From NCBI RefSeq assembly GCF_010728325.1, contig NZ_AP022570.1, positions 2,294,001 to 2,358,000 of the forward strand: DNA of 64,000 nucleotides, given 5' to 3'. The notes beneath the pieces were generated by a model. That model was given only the letters and a program-made list of their open reading frames with translations, searched no databases and was not told the origin of the DNA. The translations under genes and the position numbers were made by a program. The stretch's first letter is position 1. Every line of letters starts with the position of its first letter. Source of the DNA: Mycolicibacterium poriferae. GTDB taxonomy: Bacteria > Actinomycetota > Actinomycetes > Mycobacteriales > Mycobacteriaceae. This document shows positions 55,401-63,008 of the stretch, piece by piece.

Positions 55401-56566
55401 GACATTTCACTGCGGATGACTGCACACTGCTGACGGTGCTGGCCGGCCGGCTCGGCCAGGGTTTGCAGCGGGTGCACCAGATCGATCAGCAACGCGAGAC
55501 CGCGCTGGCGCTCCAGCACGCGATTCTCGGCCCCCCGACGTCCGACGGATTCGCGGTGCGTTACCAGCCGGCGACCCGCCCGCTGCAGGTTGGCGGCGAC
55601 TGGTACGACGTGGTCGACCTCGACGACGGCCGGATCGGGTTAATTGTCGGTGACTGCGTCGGGCACGGGCTGTCGGCGGCCACCGTGATGGGGCAGCTGC
55701 GTAGCGCGTGCCGGGCGTTGCTGCTGGAGAACCCGAGCCCGGCGGCGGTTCTCTCGGCGCTGGACCGCTTCGCGATGCGGCTGCCCGGAGCGCGGTGCAC
55801 CACCGCGTTCTGCGCGGTGTTGAGCCCCGGGTCAGGGGAGCTGACCTATTCCTGCGCCGGACAGCCGCCGCCGATTCTCGTCGACGGTGGTGGCGCTGTA
55901 GTGCTGCTGGACAGCGCGCGAGCCACGCCGCTCGGGGTGGCTCATCACGGTGTCCGGCCGGAGACGCGCACGGTGCTGCCGGCCGGGGCGACGCTGCTGC
56001 TCTACACCGACGGCCTGGTCGAGCGGCGGCGCGTGTCGATCGACGAAGGCATCGACCGCGCGGGTGACCTTGTGTCGCAACATCGCGGCGACGCGCTCGA
56101 CGCTCTGGCCGACCGGTTGATGACGACGCTGGCGCCGCAGGACGGGTACCGCGATGACGTTGCGGTGCTCGTCTACCGCCAGCCCGCCGCGCTGGATCTG
56201 GAACTCGGGGCCGACGTGGGGGAACTCGCGCAGAGCAGACACGCCCTGCGCGACTGGCTCGACGAGGCCGGCGCGGGCGCCGACGAGGCTCTCGATGTGC
56301 TGATCGCGGTGGGGGAGGCGTTGGCCAACGCGATCGAGCACGGACACCGCGACCATCCGGAGGGCACCGTGCACCTGCATGCGGTCGTCGTCGCCGAGCG
56401 GGTCTACATCACCGTCACCGACACCGGCTCGTGGAAGACTCCGCAGGCGGTGCCCGCCCGGCATCGAGGTCGGGGGCTGGAACTGATGCGGGCGTTGATG
56501 CAGGACGTCACGATCGAGTCCCGGCCCACCGGCACGACCGTGCAGATGCACCGCAACATCGCCTGA
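52442..56566 (+). CDS. Hybrid kinase / receiver / PP2C phosphatase / RsbW-like HATPase
   Basis: A 1374-residue soluble signalling protein with nine recognisable modules: PAS (about 30-160), GAF (180-335), HisKA with His356 in NASHEFRTPL, HATPase (455-570, DTGVGVP, GSGIGLALV), receiver (625-735) with Asp674 in ISDVMMP and Lys726, PAS (745-870), GAF (880-1010), SpoIIE-type PP2C (1040-1245: GGDWYDVV, GDCVGHGLSAA, YTDGLVE, DDVAVLV) and an RsbW-like HATPase (1250-1374: EALANAIEHGH, DTGSW, GRGLELM). All catalytic landmarks look intact. It could read a signal by phosphorelay, dephosphorylate the adjacent STAS protein and also bind a sigma factor or kinase target. No sigma factor gene is adjacent. 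GTG start overlaps the STAS stop. Confidence 0.9.
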   Translation: MTGREAGYGALPDFFAVGGDVGREHARVDWAATPLGPVEGWPQSLQTSVSVMLSSKFSMWMAWGPDLTFFCNDAYRRDTLGRKYPWALGQPFRVVWHEVWHEVELRIRRVLSTGEATWDESLLLFLERSGYPEETYHTFSYSPLRDDDGHVVGLLCVVSEDTLQVVGERRMATLRDLGSDSSVVRTEAELVSFIGGQLARNARDLPFTLTYLFDSDGTARLAGSSGFDGVHIAAPAVLTDDRVWPLSEPRGGEVVTVELSGDVYQALPTGDWPEPPVQALVVPLLQQGESSMGFLVAGLNRYRPVDEGYRGFVSLVAARIAADVGLARSYRAEQLRAEQLAELDRAKTAFFSNASHEFRTPLTLILDPVDALRRDDRFDEDTRHELDIIWRSALRLSKLVNALLDFSRIEAGRAQTRYEPVDLGVLTAELASVFRSAVERAGLSLVVDCAPLDEPVYVDPDLWEKVLFNLLSNALKFTFDGTISVRVGREGDRAVVVVADTGVGVPADEVARLFERFHRIENSRSRSHEGSGIGLALVKELIGLHGGSIDVDSVEGEGTAFTIRLPLGAAHLPVDAVAAGSTGRAVRGGNAYVEEALRWSPAADTDSAAGLSSTPGNDSPERPMRVVIADDNADMRDYLTRLLRSDGYVVEPVADGGAALEVVRTAAPDLVISDVMMPVLDGLGLVAALRADRRTASVPVLLLSARAGPEASATGLRAGADDYLVKPFAATELLARVRANIVLARMRDHHARWRTALIDSLQEALFVCDETGAVTEINTTFVDMLGYDSAGLPYPPAYPWWPSAESDPDAHREVADAFADLMDKSHGTLSAVPVTHRDGHRLWVTATFTHAEDPDTGRKVIVGTLRDVTAEHYVVLRETALAALNEKLAQADTLADAVAAAAEQLRAVWRARRVVAATWRGEEVPTLMCAGEAAEWGTLSDERRGKITALHDRELLEPESFEPGEAGIALQHPQGVLVIHLELNERRHFTADDCTLLTVLAGRLGQGLQRVHQIDQQRETALALQHAILGPPTSDGFAVRYQPATRPLQVGGDWYDVVDLDDGRIGLIVGDCVGHGLSAATVMGQLRSACRALLLENPSPAAVLSALDRFAMRLPGARCTTAFCAVLSPGSGELTYSCAGQPPPILVDGGGAVVLLDSARATPLGVAHHGVRPETRTVLPAGATLLLYTDGLVERRRVSIDEGIDRAGDLVSQHRGDALDALADRLMTTLAPQDGYRDDVAVLVYRQPAALDLELGADVGELAQSRHALRDWLDEAGAGADEALDVLIAVGEALANAIEHGHRDHPEGTVHLHAVVVAERVYITVTDTGSWKTPQAVPARHRGRGLELMRALMQDVTIESRPTGTTVQMHRNIA

Positions 56567-56567
56567 T

Positions 56568-57530
56568 TCAGTCCTGCCGTTGCTCCCGGCGCTCCCGGGC
56601 GCGACGTTTGCCTTCGTGCATCGCGGCGACCCGGGCGACCGGGATCCGGTGTCCCTCGTCGACGAGGTAGTCGGGCAGTTGCTGCGGCGCCGGCATCGTC
56701 TCGGCCCACGGGTCCCCACCCGACAGCAGACCCGGCGCGGTGTGCACGGTGAACTCACGCGGGTCGGCGCGGTCCAGATCCGACCACGCCAACGGAAAGG
56801 ACACCGGGGTGCCCGGCCGTAACCGCGGGCTGTACACCGCGGCGACCGTCGCGCCGCCGGCGCGGGTGGCGTCGACGAAGACCTTGCCTGCGCGCTCCTC
56901 GACGACAAACGCGGTGGTGGCGGCGGACCGATCCAGGGCCTCGCTGCGTGCGGCCAACGCACGTGTCGCGGCGGCGACGTCGTCGGCCGCGACGCCGTCG
57001 GCGACCGGAACGACGATGTGCAGGCCGCGGGAGCCGCTGGTCTTCACCGCAGCGGAAAGTCCGCAGGCGGTGAGCGCGGCGTGCACCTGGTGCGCCACAG
57101 CCACGACCGCGACGAACGGGGCCTGCGCCGGCGGGTCGAGGTCGAGGACCAGATGTGTTGGCCGGTAGATGTTCTCGGCCGGACCAAGTGTCGGGTGGTA
57201 TTCGACGGCGCGTTGGTTGGCCAGCCACAGCAGTGTCCGTCGGTCGTCGCACAGCGCATAGCGGATCGATCGCTGCGACGCCTCGGCCCAGATCTCGACG
57301 GTGCGCACCCAGTCCGGCGTGTACTTGGGCACGTTCTTCTGCATGAACGGGGCCCGCCCCCGCAACGCCCGCAGCACGGTCAACGGGCGACCGGCAAGGG
57401 CGGGCAGGATTCGGTCGGCGACGGCATCGAGATAGTCGACGAGGTCGCGTTTGGTCGCGTCGGCGTCCGGGCCGAGCGGCTGGTCGAGATTGGTCAGGTC
57501 GACTCCGGCCCGCTGCTCCCCGGCACTCAT
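56568..57530 (-). CDS. LigD-type polymerase/primase domain protein
   Basis: A 320-residue stand-alone archaeo-eukaryotic primase-like polymerase, as found in the polymerase domain of LigD and in mycobacterial PolD/Prim-type proteins used in end joining and gap filling. Seen are TKRDLVDYLDAVADRILPALAGRPLTVLR, PFMQKNVPKYTPDW, the catalytic acids in HLVLDLDPP near residue 130, KTSGSRGLHIVVPV, and PVSFPLAWSDLD with the third acid. A basic tail (KRRARERREQRQ) may bind DNA. No ligase or Ku gene is adjacent. It is convergent with the kinase gene, one base between stops. Confidence 0.88.
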   Translation of the reverse strand: MSAGEQRAGVDLTNLDQPLGPDADATKRDLVDYLDAVADRILPALAGRPLTVLRALRGRAPFMQKNVPKYTPDWVRTVEIWAEASQRSIRYALCDDRRTLLWLANQRAVEYHPTLGPAENIYRPTHLVLDLDPPAQAPFVAVVAVAHQVHAALTACGLSAAVKTSGSRGLHIVVPVADGVAADDVAAATRALAARSEALDRSAATTAFVVEERAGKVFVDATRAGGATVAAVYSPRLRPGTPVSFPLAWSDLDRADPREFTVHTAPGLLSGGDPWAETMPAPQQLPDYLVDEGHRIPVARVAAMHEGKRRARERREQRQD

Positions 57531-57619
57531 CGGACCAGCCTAAGGTTCCGGCCGCCACTGCAGGCGCGCCGCGCTGACCGGCGACGGGTAGCGTTGCCAC
57601 CCATGAGCGAGGGGACGCG

Positions 57620-58582
57620 ATGAGCGGCGGCCTGTTCGCCCTCCTGGACGACGTCGCGGTGTTGGCCCGGATGGCCGCTGCATCGGTCGACGACATCGGG
57701 GCGGCCGCCGGCCGCGCCACGGCCAAAGCTGCGGGCGTGGTCATCGACGACACTGCGGTCACCCCGCAGTACGTCCACGGCATCGCCGCGGAACGCGAGC
57801 TGCCGATCATCAAGCGGATCGCCATTGGGTCGCTGCGCAACAAGATCGTCTTCATCCTGCCCGCCATCATGTTGCTCAGTCAGTTCGCGCCGTGGCTGCT
57901 GACCCCGATCCTGATGCTCGGCGCCACTTTCCTGTGCTACGAGGGCGCCGAAAAGGTGTGGGGCAAGATCACCGGGCACGGCGGACATGCCGTACCGGCG
58001 GCCGCGGCCGGGCCCGATGCCGAGCGGTTCATGGTGACCGGCGCAATCCGCACCGACCTGATCCTGTCCGCCGAGATCATGGTCATCGCGCTCAACGAGG
58101 TGGCCGACCAGTCGTTCCTGCCCCGGTTGATCATCCTGCTCGTGGTCGCGTTGGTGATCACCGCGGTGGTGTACGGCGTCGTCGCGGGAATCGTGAAGAT
58201 GGACGACGTGGGGCTGCGCCTGACCCAGCGGTCGTCGGCGTTCGCCAAGAAGGTGGGCCGCGGGCTGGTCGCCGGCATGCCGAAGCTGCTCGCCGCCCTA
58301 TCGGTGGTCGGAACCGTCGCCATGCTGTGGGTGGGCGGGCACATCCTGCTGTTGGGCACCGACGAGCTGGGCTGGCATCTGCCGTACGAGCTGGTGCATC
58401 ACGCCGAGGAGTATGTGCATCACGTCGCCGCCGTGGGCGGGGTGCTGGCATGGCTGGTGAACACCGCCGCCTCCGCGGTGGTGGGCCTGGTGGTGGGAGC
58501 CGTGGTGGTGGCGATCGTGCACGTGCTGCCGTTCGGCAAGAAGGATCCCGCAGCGCCGGCGGGACGAGCCGACCACGGCTGA
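57620..58582 (+). CDS. DUF808 family membrane protein
   Basis: A 320-residue integral membrane protein matching DUF808/YedI: GGLFALLDDVAVLARMAAASVDDIGAAAGRATAKAAGVVIDDTAVTPQYVHG at the N-terminus, then ELPIIKRIAIGSLRNKIVFILPAIMLLSQFAPWLLTPILMLGATFLCYEGAEKVW. About six hydrophobic helices, including IAIGSLRNK and the C-terminal VVGLVVGAVVVAIVHVLPF. Function unknown. ATG 57620 is used, preceded by GAGGGGACGCG. The final residues are Pro/Gly/His-rich and disordered. Confidence 0.85.
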   Translation: MSGGLFALLDDVAVLARMAAASVDDIGAAAGRATAKAAGVVIDDTAVTPQYVHGIAAERELPIIKRIAIGSLRNKIVFILPAIMLLSQFAPWLLTPILMLGATFLCYEGAEKVWGKITGHGGHAVPAAAAGPDAERFMVTGAIRTDLILSAEIMVIALNEVADQSFLPRLIILLVVALVITAVVYGVVAGIVKMDDVGLRLTQRSSAFAKKVGRGLVAGMPKLLAALSVVGTVAMLWVGGHILLLGTDELGWHLPYELVHHAEEYVHHVAAVGGVLAWLVNTAASAVVGLVVGAVVVAIVHVLPFGKKDPAAPAGRADHG

Positions 58583-58608
58583 GCTCCTTGACGTCCTAAG
58601 GTAGGGCC

Positions 58609-59031
58609 ATGCAGGTCGCCGGAATCGCTGCGACGTTCGTGTGGCTGGGGATGGTGCTGGCGATCTCGTTTCTCGAGGCACCGCTGAAGTTCCGCGCGCC
58701 GGGCGTCACGCTGCAGATCGGTCTCGGCATCGGGCGACTGGTGTTCCGTGCGCTCAACATCTGCGAAGTCCTGCTGGCGGTGACGGTGGTGGTCGCGGTG
58801 TGGGCGGGTGGTGCCGGAACGCTCGGTGTCGCGGCGGTGGCGGTAGCAGTGGTGATGCTGGCCGTGCAGATCGTCGCGGTGCGCCCGGCGCTGACGCGTC
58901 GTTCGGATCAGGTCCTGGCCGGCGCCGACGGGCCACGCTCCCACGCGCACGTCGTGTACGTCGGTCTCGAGGTGGTCAAGGTGATCGCGCTCGTCGCCGC
59001 GGGTTTTGCGCTCGCCGCGTCTGCATCTTAG
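58609..59031 (+). CDS. Small four-helix membrane protein, unknown function
   Basis: A 140-residue membrane protein with four predicted helices: AGIAATFVWLGMVLAISFL, VFRALNICEVLLAVTVVVAVWAG, TLGVAAVAVAVVMLAVQIVAV, and VYVGLEVVKVIALVAAGFALAAS. SFLEAPLKFRAPGVTLQIGLGIGRLVF follows helix 1, with an acidic residue inside the membrane edge. Similar small membrane proteins occur beside the mbt-2 locus in other mycobacteria, as I recall. The stop TAG lies inside the iron-box-like sequence for mbtK, so the two genes are compactly arranged. No function is proposed. Confidence 0.7.
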   Translation: MQVAGIAATFVWLGMVLAISFLEAPLKFRAPGVTLQIGLGIGRLVFRALNICEVLLAVTVVVAVWAGGAGTLGVAAVAVAVVMLAVQIVAVRPALTRRSDQVLAGADGPRSHAHVVYVGLEVVKVIALVAAGFALAASAS

Positions 59032-59055
59032 GTAGGTAACCCTATCCTCACCTTG
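59028..59055. promoter_or_regulatory. Iron-box-like (IdeR) site upstream of mbtK
   Basis: Starting with TTAGGT (59028-59033), the region overlaps TAACCCTATCCTCACCTTG (59037-59055). Its complement, CAAGGTGAGGATAGGGTTA, matches the IdeR consensus TTAGGTTAGGCTAACCTAA at 11 of 19 positions by eye, including AGGT and AGG. It lies about 24 bp upstream of the mbtK start, where IdeR would repress in iron sufficiency. Confidence 0.5.
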
Positions 59056-59078
59056 CTCGGGTAGGGTCAGCCACCACG

Positions 59079-59687
59079 ATGACCGATGTGCTGCCGATCC
59101 TGCCCCGCGAGCTCACCGACCTCCCCGAGGAGGTCCGCATGGTGCCGCCTCCGCCGACACCGCAGCTGCGCGAACCCTTCTCGATCAGGCTGGTCGAGCC
59201 CGAGGCGGACACGGAGATGATCGCGGAGTGGATGAACCGCCCCCATCTGGCCGAAACATGGGAGTACGACCGGCCGGTGACGTGGTGGCGGGGCTACCTG
59301 CGGGCGCAGCTGGCCGGCGAGTACTCACGGCCGTTCGTCGGCATCTTCAAGGGCAATCCGCAGGGCTACGTCGAGGTCTATCGCGCGGCCAAGGACTCCA
59401 TCGCCCCGTGCTACGAGGCCGACCCCTACGACCTCGGACTGCACGCCGCGATCGCCGATCTCGACATCGTCAACCGAGGTTTCGGTCCGTTGCTGCTGCC
59501 GCGGCTGGCTGCCAGCCTGTTCCAGAGCGAACCCCGCTGCAAGCGCATCATGTTCGACCCCGACCACCGCAACACCGCGGCGCGCCGGCTGTGCGAATAC
59601 GCCCGCTGCGACTTCCTCGGCGAGCACCAGATGTCCAACCGCCGGATGGCGCTCTACGCGCTGAACCGGCCCGCCGACGGGCAGTGA
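59079..59687 (+). CDS. mbtK: Mycobactin lysine N-acyltransferase
   Basis: A 202-residue GNAT enzyme that acylates the epsilon-amino group of a lysine (or hydroxylysine) during mycobactin assembly, using an acyl chain carried by MbtL. The N-terminal [35 protein letters not shown] segment is characteristic, as is [28 protein letters not shown]. Catalytic residues fit His122 (LHAAIAD) and Asp160 (MFDPDHRN), eight positions before the equivalents recalled for M. tuberculosis MbtK. Start ATG 59079, downstream of an iron-box-like site. The stop is one base from the convergent mbtN stop. Confidence 0.92.
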   Translation: MTDVLPILPRELTDLPEEVRMVPPPPTPQLREPFSIRLVEPEADTEMIAEWMNRPHLAETWEYDRPVTWWRGYLRAQLAGEYSRPFVGIFKGNPQGYVEVYRAAKDSIAPCYEADPYDLGLHAAIADLDIVNRGFGPLLLPRLAASLFQSEPRCKRIMFDPDHRNTAARRLCEYARCDFLGEHQMSNRRMALYALNRPADGQ

Positions 59688-59688
59688 C

Positions 59689-60888
59689 TCATTCGGGCGC
59701 TGACCCGATCATCGCGTCCTCGGCTGCTGTGCCGATCATGGCGTCGTAGCCGTCGTAGTCGGGTCGCATCGCCGCGGCGACCAGCTCCCACAGCACCTCG
59801 TCGGTGCCGCCCCCCACGCGGGCCAGCTTCATGTCCTTCCACCAGCGGCCCAACGGTGTCTCGTCGACGAGATATCCGGCGCCGCCGAACAGATGCATGC
59901 ACTCCGACAGCACCTCCTCACCGAGCCGTGCGGCGGTGACCTTGACCGCGGCTGCGGCGCGCAGATCCAGCCGGCCTTGCGCAGCGATACCGTGCAGGCC
60001 GTGGCGCAGCAGGTCCACCCGGGCCTGCAGGTCGGCCATCCGCATCCGCAGTGCCTGGTGTTCGAACAACGTCGCACCGAACTGTCTGCGCCGCATCATG
60101 CGGGCATGGGTGATCCCGAGGACGCGCTGGCACGACGACGCCACCTGACCTGCGATCGACATGCGTTCGTGTGCCAGACCCCACGAGATGGCTGCCAGCC
60201 CGGTGCCGGCGCGGGCGACGAGATGGTCGGCGGGCACCCAGGTGTCGATGTGGACCGCGGCGGTGTCCAGCGGGCCGGCGCCGACCTTGCGCCACGGCGG
60301 CTGCACCTGGACCTGTGCGGTGGGGACGGCGATGACGAGGACGTTGCCGTGCCGGCTGGCGGGGTCGTGGTCCACACTGCGGGCGACGACCATGATGTGA
60401 TCGGCGATGGGCGACAGGGACACGAATTTCTTGACGCCCTTTATCTCGAAACCCTCACCGGCGGAACGTGCCTCGGTCTGGACGATCTGCAGGTCGGAGC
60501 CCCCGGACTCTTCGGACGCACCGATGCACAGCACCGAATGGCCGTCGATGGCCTGTTCGCAGATGTCGCGGAGGTGCTCGGACCTGCCGAACCTGCGCAG
60601 GATCGCGATCGCCGAGTCGTGCAGGCTCACACCTACCCCGATACCGGCGGACCCCAGCCGGCCCAGGCTGAAGGCCAGCTCGTTGAGTTTGGCGACGTCG
60701 GGGTGCTGGCCGCCCTGCGGACCCCATTTAGCTCGGAACACCCCTGCGGAGCCCAGGTGCTCGATCAACTTGCGGGGAAACCGCTCCGCCGCTTCGGCGT
60801 CGGCGGTCCAGCCCGTGACGGTGTCGTCGAAGACCCGATGCAGCAGCTCGCGGTAGCCGTCCAGGTCGACCGCTACGGGGACCGTCAT
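59689..60888 (-). CDS. mbtN: Mycobactin acyl-ACP dehydrogenase
   Basis: A 399-residue acyl-CoA-dehydrogenase-fold enzyme (FadE14-like) that introduces the cis double bond into the MbtL-bound acyl chain of mycobactin. Motifs are [44 protein letters not shown] at the flavin loop, and the C-terminal [45 protein letters not shown] with GGTDEV near the flavin. ATG 60888 overlaps the mbtM stop (ATGA). The C-terminus repeats DAMIG(T/S)A twice, a small tandem duplication at the gene end. Confidence 0.92.
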   Translation of the reverse strand: MTVPVAVDLDGYRELLHRVFDDTVTGWTADAEAAERFPRKLIEHLGSAGVFRAKWGPQGGQHPDVAKLNELAFSLGRLGSAGIGVGVSLHDSAIAILRRFGRSEHLRDICEQAIDGHSVLCIGASEESGGSDLQIVQTEARSAGEGFEIKGVKKFVSLSPIADHIMVVARSVDHDPASRHGNVLVIAVPTAQVQVQPPWRKVGAGPLDTAAVHIDTWVPADHLVARAGTGLAAISWGLAHERMSIAGQVASSCQRVLGITHARMMRRRQFGATLFEHQALRMRMADLQARVDLLRHGLHGIAAQGRLDLRAAAAVKVTAARLGEEVLSECMHLFGGAGYLVDETPLGRWWKDMKLARVGGGTDEVLWELVAAAMRPDYDGYDAMIGTAAEDAMIGSAPE

Positions 60889-62462
60889 GTGCGTACCGCC
60901 TCCAGAGTGTTCTTGACCTGCAGTCGGCGCAGCTTGCCCGACGTCGTCCGGGGCAGCGAGCCCGGCGCGACGAATACCACGTCGGCCGGGACGACGCCGC
61001 ACTGTGAGGCCACCCGCTGCACCAGTTCGGTGCGCGCGCCCGCCTGGTCGGCCCCGCGGAATTCCGCGGTGATGACCAGACCCGGCCGGGCCGAGTCGGT
61101 GCCGGCGCCCACCGCGACGACGGCGCCCTCCCGCACCCCGCGGACCTGCCCGGCCACGCGTTCGATCTCGTTGGGGAACAGGTTCCGCCCGGCCACGGTG
61201 ATGAGTTCTTTGACCCGTCCGCACACGACCAGGCCGGAATCGGTCAGGTAGCCCAGGTCGCCGGTAGTGAACCAGTCGTGGGCAGACAACGGTTCCTCGC
61301 CGAGATAGCCGCTCATCATCGACGTGCCGCGGATCTGGATCTCGCCGACCTCAGCGCCTACTGCGTCGCTGCGTTCGGTGGGCACCACCCGCAGCTCCAT
61401 CCCCGGGATCACCTCACCGACCAGGGCATGGCGCTGCGTCGACCCCGTTGTCGCATCGATGGTTTCGTCGACCAACAACCCGGTTCCCGGGCGCGGGATC
61501 GTCACCGCACAGGAGGCCTCGGCCAGACCGTAGGACGGGGCGGCCGCATGCGGGTCCAAGCCGAATCGGCCGAATTCGGTGAGGAACAACTGGTAACCGG
61601 CGCAGTCGATGGGTTCGCCGCCGTTGAGGGCGAAACGCAGCCGGCTCAGGTCGACGTCGGAGACCCGGCGGGAGTACCGGCCGAGCACCGAATAGGCGAA
61701 GTTCGGTGCCGCCGTGAGGGTTGCGCCGCTCTCGGAGAGCCAGCGCAGCCAGCGGAACGGGGACGCCGAGAACGCTCCCGTCGGCGCCAGCCACATCTCC
61801 GGGCCGCTGATGAAGCCGGTCAGCAAGAAGGTCAGGCCCATGTCGTGGTACAGCGGCAGCCAGGTGCAGCCGACATCGCGGCCCGGATCCACGGCGGTGT
61901 GCTGCAGGACCCCGGAGACGTTGTCGAGCACCGCAGAGGGGGCCAGCAGCGCGGTGCGCGGGGTTCCGGTGGACCCGGCGGTGCCCTGCAGGACGGCTGG
62001 CGTGTCGGCAGGGGTCGGTTGTGGCAGCAGAGTGGACGAGCGTCGGGGATGTCCCACCTCGACCGCGTCGTGCACGGTCAGTCCGGAATCACAGTCGCGC
62101 AACAGGTTCAGGCAGTCGCCGTGGCTGAACACCTGCGTCACCCCGATGTCGGTGAGGCGGGTGGTGGTCGCGGCGGCCCACTGGCGGTCGTCGGCGCCGC
62201 GCACCGGGCCCGGCAGGACGGCCACCGCGCGCCCGGCCAGCCACGCCCCTTGAATGGCAGCGACGATCTCGACCGTGGGTTCACCGATCAGGCCGACAGC
62301 GCCGTCGGCACCGTCGAGAACGCGTTCGGCGATGTTCTCGGCGCGGGAGTGCACCTCTTGCCAGGGGTGACGCCGCCACTCGGCGCTGTCGCGGTCCAGG
62401 ATCACCAGGTCGTGTGGTGACGCGGTCATCGCCTGCCGTGATGCGGTCGCGAGCGCACTCAC
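60885..62462 (-). CDS. mbtM: Fatty acyl-AMP ligase for mycobactin
   Basis: A 525-residue adenylating enzyme (FadD33-like) that activates a fatty acid and loads it on MbtL. The A-motifs are visible: [18 protein letters not shown] (P-loop) near residue 160, [11 protein letters not shown] typical of FAAL enzymes, [47 protein letters not shown], and the C-terminal [10 protein letters not shown] lysine. The GTG at 62462 overlaps the mbtL stop (GTGA), giving the order mbtL-mbtM-mbtN. Confidence 0.93.
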   Translation of the reverse strand: MSALATASRQAMTASPHDLVILDRDSAEWRRHPWQEVHSRAENIAERVLDGADGAVGLIGEPTVEIVAAIQGAWLAGRAVAVLPGPVRGADDRQWAAATTTRLTDIGVTQVFSHGDCLNLLRDCDSGLTVHDAVEVGHPRRSSTLLPQPTPADTPAVLQGTAGSTGTPRTALLAPSAVLDNVSGVLQHTAVDPGRDVGCTWLPLYHDMGLTFLLTGFISGPEMWLAPTGAFSASPFRWLRWLSESGATLTAAPNFAYSVLGRYSRRVSDVDLSRLRFALNGGEPIDCAGYQLFLTEFGRFGLDPHAAAPSYGLAEASCAVTIPRPGTGLLVDETIDATTGSTQRHALVGEVIPGMELRVVPTERSDAVGAEVGEIQIRGTSMMSGYLGEEPLSAHDWFTTGDLGYLTDSGLVVCGRVKELITVAGRNLFPNEIERVAGQVRGVREGAVVAVGAGTDSARPGLVITAEFRGADQAGARTELVQRVASQCGVVPADVVFVAPGSLPRTTSGKLRRLQVKNTLEAVRT

Positions 62463-62719
62463 TGCTCGGCCGGGACCTTCGCGAGGATCGCAGCCTCGAG
62501 GTCGCCGACGGTGTTGCAGGTCAACAGGTCCTCTTCGGACAGGGCCACCCCGATCTTGTCTTCGATAGCCACCATTCCGACGGCGAACGCGACCGAGTCG
62601 AGGCCCACATCATCGATCAGGCGTGAATCACGGTTCACCCGGGTGAGGTCGATGTTGAGGTCGTGGCGCAGGATGTCGGCCAACGCGGCGCTGATGCGGG
62701 GCGGGGTGGGCGTCTCCAT
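62459..62719 (-). CDS. mbtL: Acyl carrier protein for mycobactin acyl chain
   Basis: An 86-residue acyl carrier protein. The phosphopantetheine serine is Ser42 in [10 protein letters not shown], flanked by [11 protein letters not shown] and followed by the helix [19 protein letters not shown]. It carries the fatty acyl chain activated by MbtM, desaturated by MbtN and transferred by MbtK. First gene of the minus-strand operon. An iron-box-like site lies 30 bp upstream and a 12-copy repeat with half-sites extends a further 150 bp. Confidence 0.92.
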   Translation of the reverse strand: METPTPPRISAALADILRHDLNIDLTRVNRDSRLIDDVGLDSVAFAVGMVAIEDKIGVALSEEDLLTCNTVGDLEAAILAKVPAEQ

Positions 62720-62748
62720 GCGGCGAGACGTTACACCGCCTACTAAAG

Positions 62749-62767
62749 GTAGGCTACGCTTACCTCT
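62749..62767. promoter_or_regulatory. Iron-box-like (IdeR) site upstream of mbtL operon
   Basis: GTAGGCTACGCTTACCTCT on the plus strand, complement AGAGGTAAGCGTAGCCTAC, fits TTAGGTTAGGCTAACCTAA at 12 of 19 positions, including AGGT at one side and CCTA at the other. It lies 30 bp upstream of the mbtL ATG and its right half overlaps the first unit of the 13-bp repeat. Confidence 0.55.
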
Positions 62768-62919
62768 GGCGCTTACCTCTGGCGCTTACCTCTGGCGCTT
62801 ACCTCTGGCGCTTACCTCTGGCGCTTACCTCTGGCGCTTACCTCTGGCGCTTACCTCTGGCGCTTACCTCTGGCGCTTACCTCTGGCGCTTACCTCTGGC
62901 GCTTACCTCTGGCGCTTAC
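62757..62919. repeat. Twelve-copy 13-bp tandem repeat upstream of mbtL
   Basis: CGCTTACCTCTGG is repeated twelve times without a mismatch from 62757 to 62912, with seven further bases of a thirteenth unit. On the minus strand each unit reads CCAGAGGTAAGCG and so contains AGAGGTAAG, the same half-site as in the adjacent iron box. The repeat unit therefore appears to have been copied from that box. No reading frame of either gene crosses the array. Confidence 0.97.
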
Positions 62920-63008
62920 GGTCCAGGATCGAGCTCAAGCCGAAGGCCTCTCCGAATCCAGGTGTCCTCGCCCATGGCCGCACCATCTCGGACCGGCTCG
63001 GCGTACCG

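Noticed and set aside
54239..55519. Minus-strand frame of 426 codons
   Set aside because: Antisense shadow over the receiver and PAS part of the kinase, which carries intact catalytic motifs.
62757..62919. CRISPR array
   Set aside because: Units are 13 bp, adjacent and without spacers; no cas genes are present. It is a simple tandem repeat.
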